Below are positions 8,618-17,502 of a DNA stretch of 64,000 nt, in pieces. Source of the stretch: Methylobacteriaceae bacterium (lineage in GTDB: Bacteria > Pseudomonadota > Alphaproteobacteria > Rhizobiales > Beijerinckiaceae). The translations under genes were made by a program, and so were the position numbers. Location of the stretch: positions 62,001 through 126,000 of the forward strand of contig JACKJC010000006.1 of NCBI GenBank assembly GCA_020638195.1, written 5' to 3'. The notes beneath the pieces are model-generated. The model worked only from the letters and a program-made list of their open reading frames with translations, had not been told where the DNA came from and made no database searches. The first letter of the stretch is position 1; each line of letters starts with the position of its first letter.

Positions 8618-8645
8618 CGCCCCGGACGAAATCCGGGGCGCCTTG
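8618..8645. terminator. Bidirectional hairpin between convergent genes
   Basis: Stem CGCCCCGGA / TCCGGGGCG (8618-8626 and 8632-8640) with a 5-base loop, lying between the stop of the secreted protein and the stop of the DUF4337 gene. Confidence 0.75.
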
Positions 8646-8649
8646 CTTG

Positions 8650-9231
8650 TCAGTGCGCGCCGCCGGGCATGTAGGCGGAGCCTGCGACGGCGATCCCGAC
8701 AGCCGCCAGAATCATGGACGCGTACCAGGGCCAGCGCTGGCCCCGGGTGATGATCGCGACCGTCGCCACAGCGATCGAAATGTGCAGCATGGTCACGGCG
8801 ATCGTCAGCACATGGTGGCGATGCGCATGGCCTTCGCTGGCGTGCAGGCGTCCCTCCGACTTCTTCTCGAAATCCTCGGCCTGCCTCTTCACGTCGTCCT
8901 GTTCGCTGCCGTAACGCTTGGCCTGTTTCGCGAAATCGTCCGCCTTGGGGCCGCCGGCCGCCGCGGCGATCTCGTACATGTTCTTTTTCATGCTCTTGGC
9001 CTGGAAGAAATTCCACGCGTCGGTCGCCTTGTTCTGCAGCAGAACCGCCTCGTTCTTGGCGACGGTCACGCCTGCTGTCTCGATCGTCTCCAGCGAGCCG
9101 ACGGAGGCCGCCAGCACAGCCAGTATGGCCACCGTGATCGACACTTTCGTCGTGAAATTGTCGTTCGAATGGGCGGCGTGCTCGGCGTGTTCGAGATGCT
9201 CGAAATGTTCGGTGGTCGCGTGCTCGGCCAT
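8650..9231 (-). CDS. DUF4337 domain-containing membrane protein
   Basis: 193 residues. A His/Glu-rich head (EHATTEHFEHLEHAEHAAHS, about residues 3-22) is followed by a membrane segment (VSITVAILAVLAASVGS), a charged helical region with coiled-coil character (about 60-130), and two C-terminal membrane segments ending in GSAYMPGGAH. This is the DUF4337 layout; function unknown. The His-rich head could bind metal, which is speculation. Monocistronic, convergent with the preceding gene. Confidence 0.88.
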   Translation of the reverse strand: MAEHATTEHFEHLEHAEHAAHSNDNFTTKVSITVAILAVLAASVGSLETIETAGVTVAKNEAVLLQNKATDAWNFFQAKSMKKNMYEIAAAAGGPKADDFAKQAKRYGSEQDDVKRQAEDFEKKSEGRLHASEGHAHRHHVLTIAVTMLHISIAVATVAIITRGQRWPWYASMILAAVGIAVAGSAYMPGGAH

Positions 9232-9429
9232 GTCTCCCCCTGACGCATCCTGGCGTCGCGCTTCAGCTTTCCATCGTTATCGCGACGAATCGTCGCCGGG
9301 CAAGCGGCGTCTATGGCCGTCGTATGGCCACGGCGGCGTTTGCGTGGACAGGCCCGGCGCGAGGCCATATAAGGGCGCCGACATTTTCGGGCGGCCGCAG
9401 GGCCGCCATCCGCCCCACGGGAGCGATCG

Positions 9430-10128
9430 ATGCAGGGTCAGGGAGCCGTCGGTTCCGTCGAAGATTTCACGGCTTTGCGCCGTACGGCGATCGAGTGCCA
9501 GATCCGTCCGTTCGGCGTGACCGATCAGCGAATCCTCGGCAGCTTCCTCGACGTTCCGCGCGAAAAATTCGTGCCGGCGGGATTCGAACCGGTCGCCTAC
9601 GCCGATTCCGAACTCAGCCACGCTCTCGCGGGCGGCAAGGGCGCGCGCCCCATGCTGATGCCGCTCGTTCTCGCCCGCCTGATCCAGGCGGCCGACGTCC
9701 AGGCGGGCGATCGCGTCCTCGATGTCGCCGGCGCGACCGGTTACACGGCCGCCGTTCTCGCCGGACTGGCAGCCTCGGTCATTGCGCTCGAGTCGGACGA
9801 GGCGCTGTCGCAGGCCGCTGGGGATAATTTCAAGGCGCTCGGCCTCGCAAACGCCGAGGCCGTCCTCGGGACTTTGACCGAGGGTTGCGCCGCCAAGGGG
9901 CCGTTTGACGTGATCATCGTCAACGGCGCGGCCCAGCAGGGGCTGGATGTGCTGATGGCCCAGCTTGCGCCGGGCGGCCGGATGGTCTTCCTCAGGCCGC
10001 ATGCGGCCGGAGCCGGCCGCGCTTTCCTGCTGCGCAAGGATGGCGACGCCATTTCCGAGCGCGCCCTGTTCGAGGCCGCCGGCAAGCTCATCCCCGAATT
10101 CGCGGCGGCTCCGGCCTTCGTGTTCTGA
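9430..10128 (+). CDS. pcm: Protein-L-isoaspartate O-methyltransferase
   Basis: SAM-dependent methyltransferase of 232 residues that repairs isoaspartyl damage in proteins. SAM motif I is visible as DRVLDVAGATGYTAAVLA near residue 95, preceded by the family's QIRPFGVTDQRILGSFLDVPREKFVP. The motif is VAGATGY rather than the usual IGTGSGY, a variation common in the short rhizobial paralogues that stand upstream of tolC, as here. Catalytic activity on isoaspartate is therefore likely but less sure than the fold. Confidence 0.85.
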   Translation: MQGQGAVGSVEDFTALRRTAIECQIRPFGVTDQRILGSFLDVPREKFVPAGFEPVAYADSELSHALAGGKGARPMLMPLVLARLIQAADVQAGDRVLDVAGATGYTAAVLAGLAASVIALESDEALSQAAGDNFKALGLANAEAVLGTLTEGCAAKGPFDVIIVNGAAQQGLDVLMAQLAPGGRMVFLRPHAAGAGRAFLLRKDGDAISERALFEAAGKLIPEFAAAPAFVF

Positions 10129-10323
10129 CGATCCTGTCCGCAGGGACAATTCGTCGCGTAGCGTCTTGTGTCGTATTTTTGCAGCGTACGCCGAGTTTCT
10201 TGCATGCGGGGTCGCAGGGCAGGGTGCAATCGGTCGACGCGGCGCTAGACTGTCGCGTTAACAGGCGGCCTCAGACCGCCGACATGAACAGGACGCCGCT
10301 TGGCGGCGCGTGAGGTTGGACTG

Positions 10324-11817
10324 ATGCGTATGTGCGAAGCGGCGTCGGCCGATACTTCGGCTGTCCGCGCCGGGCGTTGCGTCGGAATTCGGGGTTTCGG
10401 GCGCATTCCCTTGCGCTCCGTTGCGCTGTCGGGCGTTGCGGTGGCGCTTCTGGCGACGGCGCCCGCATCTGCCGAGACGATGTCGAGCGCGCTCGCCCGC
10501 GCCTATGCGACCAATCCGGATATTAATCAGCAGCGCGCGGGCGTTCGTGGCATCGACGAGAACATCCCGAAGGCCAAGTCCGGCTGGTTGCCGAAGATCA
10601 GCGCGACGGCAAATGTCGGCGCGGCATATACCTACGTGCGCCAGGCGCCGACCCGCATCGACCAGGCGCATCCGACGCGCCAGCGCCCGAACGGCGCGAA
10701 ATACGACGACTCGACGCCGCGCGGCTACGGCATCACCGCGAGCGAAACTTTGTTCGACGGCTTCAAGACGTTGAACTCGGTGCGGCAGGCCGAATCGCAG
10801 GCTTTCGGCGCGCGCGAGACGATGCGCAACACCGAGCAGTCTGTCCTGCTCGGCGCCGCGACGTCTTACATGAACGTCCTGCGCGACACGGCCATCGTCA
10901 ATCTGCGCAAGAACAATATCAGCGTTCTCGAGGAACAGTTGCGCCAGACGCGTGATCGCTTCCAGGTCGGCGAGGTCACGCGCACCGATGTCGCGCAGGC
11001 TGAGGCCAGCCTGGCGCAGTCGCGTTCCGATTTCTTCGCGGCGCAATCCAATCTGCGCGCGTCCGTCGCCGCCTTCCGGCAATATGTCGGCATCGAGCCG
11101 AAGAAGCTGTCGCCTGCCAAGAGCGTCGAAAAGCTTCTGCCCAAGCAGCTGAAGTCGGCTGTCGCCGTCTCGCAGGTCGAACATCCCGCGATCGGCTCGG
11201 CGCTGCATAACGTCGATGTGGCGTCCTATGCCGTGAAAGTGGCGGAATCCGCGCTCTACCCGACCCTGTCGGTCAACGGCTCGGTCAATCGCGCGCTCGA
11301 CTATCAGGGTTTTACCGGCCAGAAGCTGTTTTCCGCCTCGGTCACGGGCCAGCTCAACGTCCCGCTCTACCAGGGCGGCGCGGAATACGCGTCGATCCGG
11401 CAGGCCAAGGAGCAACTCGGCCAGGCGCGCCTCGCCGCAGACCTCGCGCGCGATCAGGTGCGGGCGCTGGTGGTGACGAGCTGGGGCCAGCTCGAGACCG
11501 CAAAGGCGCAGTTGATCTCCGGTCAGGCGGCCGTGACAGCGGCGGAGATCGCGCTCAACGGCATTCGCGAGGAAGCCAAGGTCGGCCAGCGCACGACTTT
11601 CGACGTGTTGACCGCGCAGCAGACCTTGCTCAACGCCCGCGTCCTTCTCGTGACTGCGCAGCGCGATCGCGTCGTGGCGTCCTACGCGGTTTTGTCCGCG
11701 ATGGGCCATCTCTCCGCGGCGCGACTCAACCTCACCGCACAACTCTACGATCCGACGATCCATCTCAATCAGGTGAAGAACAAGCTGATTGGCGTATCGA
11801 CGCCGGACGGCCGATAG
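10324..11817 (+). CDS. tolC: TolC family outer membrane protein
   Basis: Outer-membrane channel for type I secretion and tripartite efflux. About 497 residues from the ATG at 10324; a TTG at 10300 is in frame but lacks a better ribosome site. A long N-terminal region ends in a signal-like segment (SVALSGVAVALLATAPASA). The two repeats expected of the TolC barrel/coiled-coil fold are seen: ETLFDGFKTLNSVRQAESQ with RFQVGEVTRTDVAQAEASL in the first, and PLYQGGAEYASIRQAKEQL with EEAKVGQRTTFDVLTAQQTLLNAR in the second. The upstream pcm gene is the usual rhizobial neighbour. Confidence 0.93.
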   Translation: MRMCEAASADTSAVRAGRCVGIRGFGRIPLRSVALSGVAVALLATAPASAETMSSALARAYATNPDINQQRAGVRGIDENIPKAKSGWLPKISATANVGAAYTYVRQAPTRIDQAHPTRQRPNGAKYDDSTPRGYGITASETLFDGFKTLNSVRQAESQAFGARETMRNTEQSVLLGAATSYMNVLRDTAIVNLRKNNISVLEEQLRQTRDRFQVGEVTRTDVAQAEASLAQSRSDFFAAQSNLRASVAAFRQYVGIEPKKLSPAKSVEKLLPKQLKSAVAVSQVEHPAIGSALHNVDVASYAVKVAESALYPTLSVNGSVNRALDYQGFTGQKLFSASVTGQLNVPLYQGGAEYASIRQAKEQLGQARLAADLARDQVRALVVTSWGQLETAKAQLISGQAAVTAAEIALNGIREEAKVGQRTTFDVLTAQQTLLNARVLLVTAQRDRVVASYAVLSAMGHLSAARLNLTAQLYDPTIHLNQVKNKLIGVSTPDGR

Positions 11818-11960
11818 GTCGCGCAGTCCACAGCTTGCGCGGGCGCCTGTGTTGCGCGCCCAAGTCGCGCGTGAGAATCTTGCGCATTGTGTAACCGCGT
11901 GATTCGCGTCGCCGCCGGACGACGCGGCGCCGGAGCGCAGGGTCGAGAGCGTAGCCGCCA

Positions 11961-12851
11961 ATGAACGCATCCATGAACGCAGCCAGCGCCTCCGCGCCGT
12001 CATCGATCGAAAGCGAGCGGCGCGCGCACGAGCCCTCGATGGAGGAGATTCTCGCTTCGATTCGCAAGATCATCGCCGACGACGACGCTTTGCCGTTGAG
12101 CCGTCCTTCAACGCCGCCGCGGCTGTTCGAAGGCAAGGTGACGCAATTCGCGCCGCCCCCGCCGCCGGCTGGACCCGCGCAGGCCGCGCCGTCGACGGCT
12201 GACGATGGCGATGGAGTGAACGATGTCGCGGAAGCGCGGCTGGACGCATCCGAAAATGTGCGTCTCGACGCCACTGAAATGGAATCCTTCGCCGAGGTCG
12301 GACGCGAACTCGCGCGACTCGAGTCGCCGGCCGAAGCCGACGTCGCGGTCGGGCGGGGCGACGATGGATTGCGGCCCGCCCTCGATTCGGCGGACCAATC
12401 TGCAGCGCGCGAAGAGCCGCAAGTCGTCGTCGCGCAAGCCGTCGTTGCGGAAGACGTCGCCGTACAGGATGGTCGGCGAGACGCCAACGATATGGAGGAC
12501 GAGGTTATCGCAAGCGAATATGGCGTAGACGATCGCGCGTCGGACGCGCTGCGCGAGCAGGATGAGCGCATGCAGGATCCGAGTGGAGAATTCGAACGCG
12601 CTTCCGGCTACGAGCCGACCGATCGCGACGATCTCGGCGCCATACTGTCGGCTGAAGCCAACGCCAGCGTCGCCTCCGCCTTCCAGGCGCTATCGACAAG
12701 TGTTCAGATGGCGAGCGCCGAAGCGATCGATCGACAAGTGCGCGACATGTTGCGGCCGATGCTGAAGCAATGGCTCGACGACAATCTGCCGGTCATGGTC
12801 GAGCGACTCGTGCGGGCCGAAATCGAGCGGGTCGCACGCGGCGGGCGTTGA
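11961..12851 (+). CDS. popZ: PopZ-like polar organizing protein (DUF2497)
   Basis: 296 residues in the three-part PopZ layout. A short N-terminal helix (SMEEILASIRKIIADDD, about 27-42) binds client proteins. A long acidic, disordered middle follows (about 45-230). The C-terminal oligomerisation helices end in LRPMLKQWLDDNLPVMVERLVRAEIERVARGGR. PopZ forms a matrix at the cell pole that anchors the chromosome origin and signalling proteins. It usually lies between tolC and valS in rhizobia; here ftsB follows instead. Two further in-frame ATGs just downstream are possible starts. Confidence 0.88.
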   Translation: MNASMNAASASAPSSIESERRAHEPSMEEILASIRKIIADDDALPLSRPSTPPRLFEGKVTQFAPPPPPAGPAQAAPSTADDGDGVNDVAEARLDASENVRLDATEMESFAEVGRELARLESPAEADVAVGRGDDGLRPALDSADQSAAREEPQVVVAQAVVAEDVAVQDGRRDANDMEDEVIASEYGVDDRASDALREQDERMQDPSGEFERASGYEPTDRDDLGAILSAEANASVASAFQALSTSVQMASAEAIDRQVRDMLRPMLKQWLDDNLPVMVERLVRAEIERVARGGR

Positions 12852-12923
12852 TTTCCCGAACGATCCACGCGCTACGCGCGAAATCTTAACGCGGCGTTCA
12901 CCGTCTTCGTCCAACCATTGTTC

Positions 12924-13244
12924 ATGGTTCGCACGCGGCTCCGCGCCAACATCGCCCCGATCGTCTTCCACGTCTTTTCGGCGCTGGTCGCCGGATATTT
13001 CATCTGGCACGCGCTGCATGGCCAGCGCGGACTGAAGACTCGCGACGAGAGCGCAGAAAAGGTGGCTGAACTTCAGACGACCCTCGACGGACTTCGCGCC
13101 GAACGCGCGCGCTGGCGGCGCAATATCGATCTGGTGCGCGGTGAGGCGATCGATCGGGATGTTCTCGAGGAGCAGGCGAGAGTCGAACTTGGTCGCATCC
13201 AGAAGAACGAAGTCGTGATCCTCGATCCGTCCGCTAAGCAGTAA
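12924..13244 (+). CDS. ftsB: FtsB/DivIC-type septum formation initiator
   Basis: 106 residues from the ATG at 12924 (TTG at 12918 is less likely). One membrane segment (IVFHVFSALVAGYFIWHAL, about 14-32) is followed by a periplasmic coiled coil (SAEKVAELQTTLDGLRAERARWRRNI) and ends in VELGRIQKNEVVIL, the usual FtsB tail. It acts in the divisome with FtsL and FtsQ. In rhizobia it typically sits just upstream of pdhA, as here. Confidence 0.87.
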   Translation: MVRTRLRANIAPIVFHVFSALVAGYFIWHALHGQRGLKTRDESAEKVAELQTTLDGLRAERARWRRNIDLVRGEAIDRDVLEEQARVELGRIQKNEVVILDPSAKQ

Positions 13245-13275
13245 ACCAGTTTTAGGTTACGAAATTCGAATTAAC

Positions 13276-13295
13276 CGAGAATGAGTTCATTCTCG
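13276..13295. promoter_or_regulatory. Perfect palindrome upstream of pdhA
   Basis: CGAGAATGA-GT-TCATTCTCG: 9-base arms around a 2-base centre, in an AT-rich gap, 119 bases before the pdhA ATG and 31 bases after the ftsB stop. No T-run follows, so an operator is favoured over a terminator. A TTGACT sits at 13299. Confidence 0.5.
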
Positions 13296-13414
13296 TAATT
13301 GACTGAAATACGTCAGCTTCTCTGTCCTGTTGTCCCTTTCCGGCCCCCTCGTCAAAATTCCGGGCCTGCGCTAGCTTTGGTGCAAGAACAGGAAACGCGG
13401 ACGGAGGAAGCGCC

Positions 13415-14431
13415 ATGGCGGGCAACGCCAAATCACGCAGCAAATCCGAGGCTGACGCAGAGCCGGCCGTACCGGCCTTCACAAAGGATCAAGAGCTTCG
13501 CGCCTATCGCGAAATGCTGCTTATCCGCCGCTTCGAGGAAAAGGCCGGCCAGATGTACGGCATGGGCCTGATCGGCGGCTTCTGCCATCTCTACATTGGC
13601 CAGGAGGCGGTCGTCGTCGGCGTCTCGATGGCGGCCCGGCCTTCCGACCAGACCATCACCTCCTACCGCGACCATGGCCACATGCTGGCCTGCGGCCTCG
13701 ACCCCAAGGGCGTCATGGCCGAGCTCACCGGACGCCGGGGCGGCCTGTCGAAAGGCAAGGGCGGCTCCATGCACATGTTCTCCAAGGAGAAGAATTTCTT
13801 CGGCGGCCACGGTATCGTCGGCGCGCAGGTCTCGCTCGGCACGGGCCTCGCATTCGCCAACCGCTACCGCGAGAACGATTCGGTCTCGCTCACCTATTTC
13901 GGCGATGGCGCGGCCAATCAGGGCCAGGTCTACGAGAGCTTCAACATGGCCGAGCTCTGGAAGCTGCCGGTCATTTTCATCATCGAGAACAACCGCTACG
14001 CCATGGGCACCTCGGTCGCCCGCTCCTCGGCGCTGACGGAATTCTGGAAGCGCGGCATGGCCTTCAACATGCCCGGCGAAGCCGTAGACGGCATGGACGT
14101 CCGCGCGGTGAAGGCGGCCACGGAACGCGCGCTCGAATGGTGCCGCGCCGGCCAGGGCCCCTACATCCTCGAGATGCAGACCTATCGCTATCGCGGCCAT
14201 TCCATGTCCGATCCGGCGAAATACCGCTCCAAGGAAGAAGTGCAGAAAATGCGCGAGGAGCACGACCCGATCGAACAGGTGCGCGCGCGGCTTCTGGCGG
14301 GCGGCGTCTCGGAGGACGAATTGAAGAAGATCGACGCCGCCGTGCGCTCGATCGTCTCCGAGGCGGCGGAATTCGCCACGCAGGATCCCGAGCCCGATCC
14401 GTCGGAACTCTATACCGACATTTTGCTCTGA
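13415..14431 (+). CDS. pdhA: Pyruvate dehydrogenase E1 component, alpha subunit
   Basis: 338 residues, normal length. It is the thiamine-diphosphate-binding half of the E1 heterotetramer, which decarboxylates pyruvate to feed acetyl-CoA into the TCA cycle. The TPP motif GDG...NN is visible at about 163-193 (YFGDGAANQGQVYESFNMAELW to IIENN). The active-site loop YRYRGHSMSDPAKYR lies near 265. First gene of an operon pdhA-pdhB-DUF5076-pdhC-lpdA with short gaps; the ATG follows GGAGG. Confidence 0.97.
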   Translation: MAGNAKSRSKSEADAEPAVPAFTKDQELRAYREMLLIRRFEEKAGQMYGMGLIGGFCHLYIGQEAVVVGVSMAARPSDQTITSYRDHGHMLACGLDPKGVMAELTGRRGGLSKGKGGSMHMFSKEKNFFGGHGIVGAQVSLGTGLAFANRYRENDSVSLTYFGDGAANQGQVYESFNMAELWKLPVIFIIENNRYAMGTSVARSSALTEFWKRGMAFNMPGEAVDGMDVRAVKAATERALEWCRAGQGPYILEMQTYRYRGHSMSDPAKYRSKEEVQKMREEHDPIEQVRARLLAGGVSEDELKKIDAAVRSIVSEAAEFATQDPEPDPSELYTDILL

Positions 14432-14487
14432 CCTCGGGGCGGCGCGCTCGCGCCCCCTTGCTTCCAATTCAGACGCGAGACCCCAGC

Positions 14488-15855
14488 ATGCCGACGAATA
14501 TTCTGATGCCGGCCCTGTCGCCCACGATGGAGGAAGGCACCCTCGCCAAATGGCTGAAGGCCGAGGGCGACACGATCAAGTCCGGCGACGTGATCGCCGA
14601 GATCGAGACCGACAAGGCGACGATGGAAGTCGAGGCGGTCGACGAGGGCGTGCTCGCCAAGATCCTCGTTCCCGCAGGCGCCGAGAACGTGAAGGTCAAT
14701 ACGCCGATTGCCGTGATCGCCGGCGAGGGAGAGGATGCGAGCGCGGCGACGGCGCCAGCTGCGGCGCCCGCGGCAGCGCCGGTAGCCGAGGCGCCCGCCT
14801 CTGCCCCCAGCGTTCCCGCCGCGCCGAAAACGTCGGCGCCGCCTGAAACCCCGGAATTTCCGGCCGACTCGCCCATGGTCTCCATGACCGTGCGCGAAGC
14901 CTTGCGCGACGCCATGGCCGAGGAAATGCGCCGCGACGACACTGTCTTCGTGATGGGCGAGGAAGTCGCCGAATACCAGGGCGCCTACAAGATCACGCAA
15001 GGCCTGCTGCAGGAATTCGGCGCGCGCCGGGTGGTCGATACGCCGATCACCGAACACGGCTTCGCCGGCCTGGCGGTCGGCGCCGCCATGTCGGGCCTCA
15101 AGCCCATCGTCGAATTCATGACGTTCAACTTCGCCATGCAGGCGATCGACCACATCATCAATTCCGCCGCCAAGACGCTCTACATGTCGGGTGGCCAGAT
15201 GGGCGCCTCGATCGTGTTCCGCGGGCCCAATGGCGCAGCGGCGCGCGTCGGCGCGCAGCACAGCCAGGATTATGCGGCCTGGTATTCGCAGATCCCCGGC
15301 CTCAAGGTCATCGCGCCCTATTCGGCCGCCGACGCCAAGGGCCTGCTCAAGGCCGCGATCCGCGATCCCAACCCGATCGTCTTCCTCGAAAACGAAATTC
15401 TCTACGGCCAGTCCTTCGACGTGCCGCGGCTCGACGATTTCGTTCTTCCCATCGGCAAGGCGCGCATCGCGCGCGCGGGCGATCACGTGACGATCGTCTC
15501 GTTCGCGATCGGAATGACCTATGCGTTGAAAGCCGCGGAAGCGCTGGCCGAGGAGGGCATCAACGCCGAGGTGATCGACCTGCGCACCATCCGCCCGATG
15601 GACGTCGAAACCGTCGTGCGCTCGGTGATGAAGACCGGGCGCTGCGTAACTGTGGAAGAGGGCTGGCCGCAGTCCGGCGTCGGCGCCGAAATTTCCGCGC
15701 AGATCATGACGGAAGCCTTCGATTATCTTGACGCGCCGGTCATCCGCATCTGCGGCAAGGACGTGCCCATGCCTTATGCCGCCAATCTCGAAAAGCTCGC
15801 GCTGCCCAACGTCGGCGAAGTCGTCGCGGCGGCCAAAGCCGTCTGCTACCGGTGA
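14488..15855 (+). CDS. pdhB: Pyruvate dehydrogenase E1 component, beta subunit, with N-terminal lipoyl domain
   Basis: 455 residues. A lipoyl domain covers residues 1-80 (lipoylated Lys43 in ETDKATMEVEA), then an Ala/Pro-rich linker (about 85-125), then the E1-beta transketolase-like domain (VREALRDAMAEEMRRDDTVFVMGEEVAEYQGAYK, ending in CGKDVPMPYAANLE). A lipoyl domain on E1 beta is a known alphaproteobacterial feature. I chose ATG 14488 because the lipoyl domain starts exactly there; the frame remains open upstream but only over pdhA. The nucleotide sequence of the lipoyl part is very close to that of pdhC. Confidence 0.96.
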   Translation: MPTNILMPALSPTMEEGTLAKWLKAEGDTIKSGDVIAEIETDKATMEVEAVDEGVLAKILVPAGAENVKVNTPIAVIAGEGEDASAATAPAAAPAAAPVAEAPASAPSVPAAPKTSAPPETPEFPADSPMVSMTVREALRDAMAEEMRRDDTVFVMGEEVAEYQGAYKITQGLLQEFGARRVVDTPITEHGFAGLAVGAAMSGLKPIVEFMTFNFAMQAIDHIINSAAKTLYMSGGQMGASIVFRGPNGAAARVGAQHSQDYAAWYSQIPGLKVIAPYSAADAKGLLKAAIRDPNPIVFLENEILYGQSFDVPRLDDFVLPIGKARIARAGDHVTIVSFAIGMTYALKAAEALAEEGINAEVIDLRTIRPMDVETVVRSVMKTGRCVTVEEGWPQSGVGAEISAQIMTEAFDYLDAPVIRICGKDVPMPYAANLEKLALPNVGEVVAAAKAVCYR

Positions 15856-15870
15856 TGGAGTTCTGAGACG

Positions 15871-16167
15871 ATGGCGGAAGACACGCTCCACCAACTCGAG
15901 CCACCGCCGGATGCGCGTGAAAAGGGCGGGCATGAAGTGTTGCGCTGCTTCGTCGTCGACGGCGGCCTGAGCGTCGGCTTGCGCCGCTCGTTTGATGAGC
16001 CCGGCACGTGGGGCGTGCTGCTCGCCGATCTCGCCCGCCATGCCGCGCGTATCTACGCGCTCGAAACGCAGGTGAGCGAGGACGACGCGCTCGCCGCGAT
16101 CAAGGACATGTTCGACGCCGAATGGTCGCGCCCGACCGATTTCGGCGTGACGTCAGCGATGAATTGA
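15871..16167 (+). CDS. DUF5076 domain-containing protein
   Basis: 98-residue soluble protein with the family pattern EVLRCFVVDGGLSVGLRRSFDEPGTWGVLLADLARHAARIYA. It lies 15 bases after pdhB and 8 before pdhC, an arrangement conserved in rhizobia, so it is probably co-expressed with the complex and may be an accessory factor. No catalytic residue can be pointed out and the function is unknown. Confidence 0.87.
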   Translation: MAEDTLHQLEPPPDAREKGGHEVLRCFVVDGGLSVGLRRSFDEPGTWGVLLADLARHAARIYALETQVSEDDALAAIKDMFDAEWSRPTDFGVTSAMN

Positions 16168-16175
16168 GGCCGACC

Positions 16176-17498
16176 ATGCCGACCAACATTCTCATGCCCG
16201 CCCTCTCGCCGACGATGGAGAAGGGCAATCTCGCCAAATGGCTCAAGAAGGAAGGCGATTCCATCAAGTCCGGCGACGTGATCGCCGAGATCGAGACGGA
16301 CAAGGCGACGATGGAAGTCGAGGCCGTCGACGAGGGCGTGCTCGCGAAAATCCTCGTGCCGGAAGGCTCCGAGGATGTCGCGGTCAATACGCCGATCGCC
16401 GTGATCGCGGGCGAGGGCGAGGACGCCAGCGCCGCCGCCGCGCCGGCTACGGTGGCTGCGCCCGCGCCAAAGCCTGCTGCCGCAGCGCCCGCTGCCGCGC
16501 CGGCCGCCGCAGCGCCACTCGATAAATCCGAGCGGGGCGGCGATGTGCCCTGGCCGCGGTCCTCGCCGCTCGCGCGTCGAATCGCCCGGGAGGCGGGCCT
16601 CGATCTGTCCGCCGTCACGGGCACCGGCCCGCATGGCCGCATCATCGAGCGCGACGTGAAGGCCGCGATCGCCGGCGGCGGGGCAAAACCCGCCGCAGCA
16701 GCGCCGGCGGCGGCGCCCGCTCCAGCCGCCGCGCCCGCGGCCGCCGCGCCGCAGGGCATGTCCGGCGACACGGTGCGCAAATTGTTCGAGGCGGGTTCCT
16801 TCGAGGAAATTCCGCACGACAACATGCGCAAGACGATCGCGCGCCGCCTGACCGAGGCGAAGTCGACCATCCCGCATTTCTATCTCTCGATCGACTGCGA
16901 TCTCGGCGAATTGCTGGCGTTGCGCGAGCAGATCAACGGCGCGGCGCCGAAGGACAAAGACAGCAAGCCGGCCTTCAAGGTCTCTGTCAACGACTTCATC
17001 ATCAAGGCGCTGGCGCTCGCGCTGAGGGACGTTCCCGACGCCAACGTGTCGTGGACGGACACAGCCATGCTGAAGCACAGGCATTGCGACGTCGGCGTCG
17101 CTGTTTCGATTCCCGGCGGCCTGATTACGCCGGTCATCCGCAAGGCCGAGACGAAGACGCTGTCCGCCATCTCCAACGAGATGAAGGATTACGCCTCTCG
17201 CGCGAAGGCCCGCAAGCTGAAGCCCGAGGAATACCAGGGCGGCTCGAGCGCTGTGTCCAACCTCGGCATGTTCGGCATCAAGAACTTTTCCGCCGTCATC
17301 AATCCGCCGCACGCGACCATTCTCGCGGTCGGCGCGGGCGAAAAACGCGTGGTGGTGAAGGACGGCGCGCCTGCGGTGGCCGACATGATGAGCATCACGC
17401 TCTCGACCGACCATCGCGCGGTCGATGGCGCGCTCGGGGCAGAATTGCTGTCGGCGTTTCGGCGCTACATCGAAAACCCGATGTCGATGCTGGTCTAA
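16176..17498 (+). CDS. pdhC: Dihydrolipoyllysine-residue acetyltransferase (PDH E2)
   Basis: 440 residues. Lipoyl domain at 1-80 (Lys43 in ETDKA); Ala/Pro linker; peripheral-subunit-binding domain at about 127-161 (SPLARRIAREAGLDLSAVTGTGPHGRIIERDV); second Ala/Pro linker; then the catalytic acetyltransferase domain with the active-site DHRAVDGA near 412-419. It forms the core of the complex and passes the acetyl group to CoA. ATG 16176 coincides with the beginning of the lipoyl domain. A REP-like palindrome separates it from lpdA. Confidence 0.97.
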   Translation: MPTNILMPALSPTMEKGNLAKWLKKEGDSIKSGDVIAEIETDKATMEVEAVDEGVLAKILVPEGSEDVAVNTPIAVIAGEGEDASAAAAPATVAAPAPKPAAAAPAAAPAAAAPLDKSERGGDVPWPRSSPLARRIAREAGLDLSAVTGTGPHGRIIERDVKAAIAGGGAKPAAAAPAAAPAPAAAPAAAAPQGMSGDTVRKLFEAGSFEEIPHDNMRKTIARRLTEAKSTIPHFYLSIDCDLGELLALREQINGAAPKDKDSKPAFKVSVNDFIIKALALALRDVPDANVSWTDTAMLKHRHCDVGVAVSIPGGLITPVIRKAETKTLSAISNEMKDYASRAKARKLKPEEYQGGSSAVSNLGMFGIKNFSAVINPPHATILAVGAGEKRVVVKDGAPAVADMMSITLSTDHRAVDGALGAELLSAFRRYIENPMSMLV

Positions 17499-17502
17499 AT
17501 AC

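Noticed and set aside
10258..12003. 581-codon minus-strand frame over tolC
   Set aside because: Arg-rich shadow of tolC in a GC-rich genome; the plus-strand TolC motifs are decisive.
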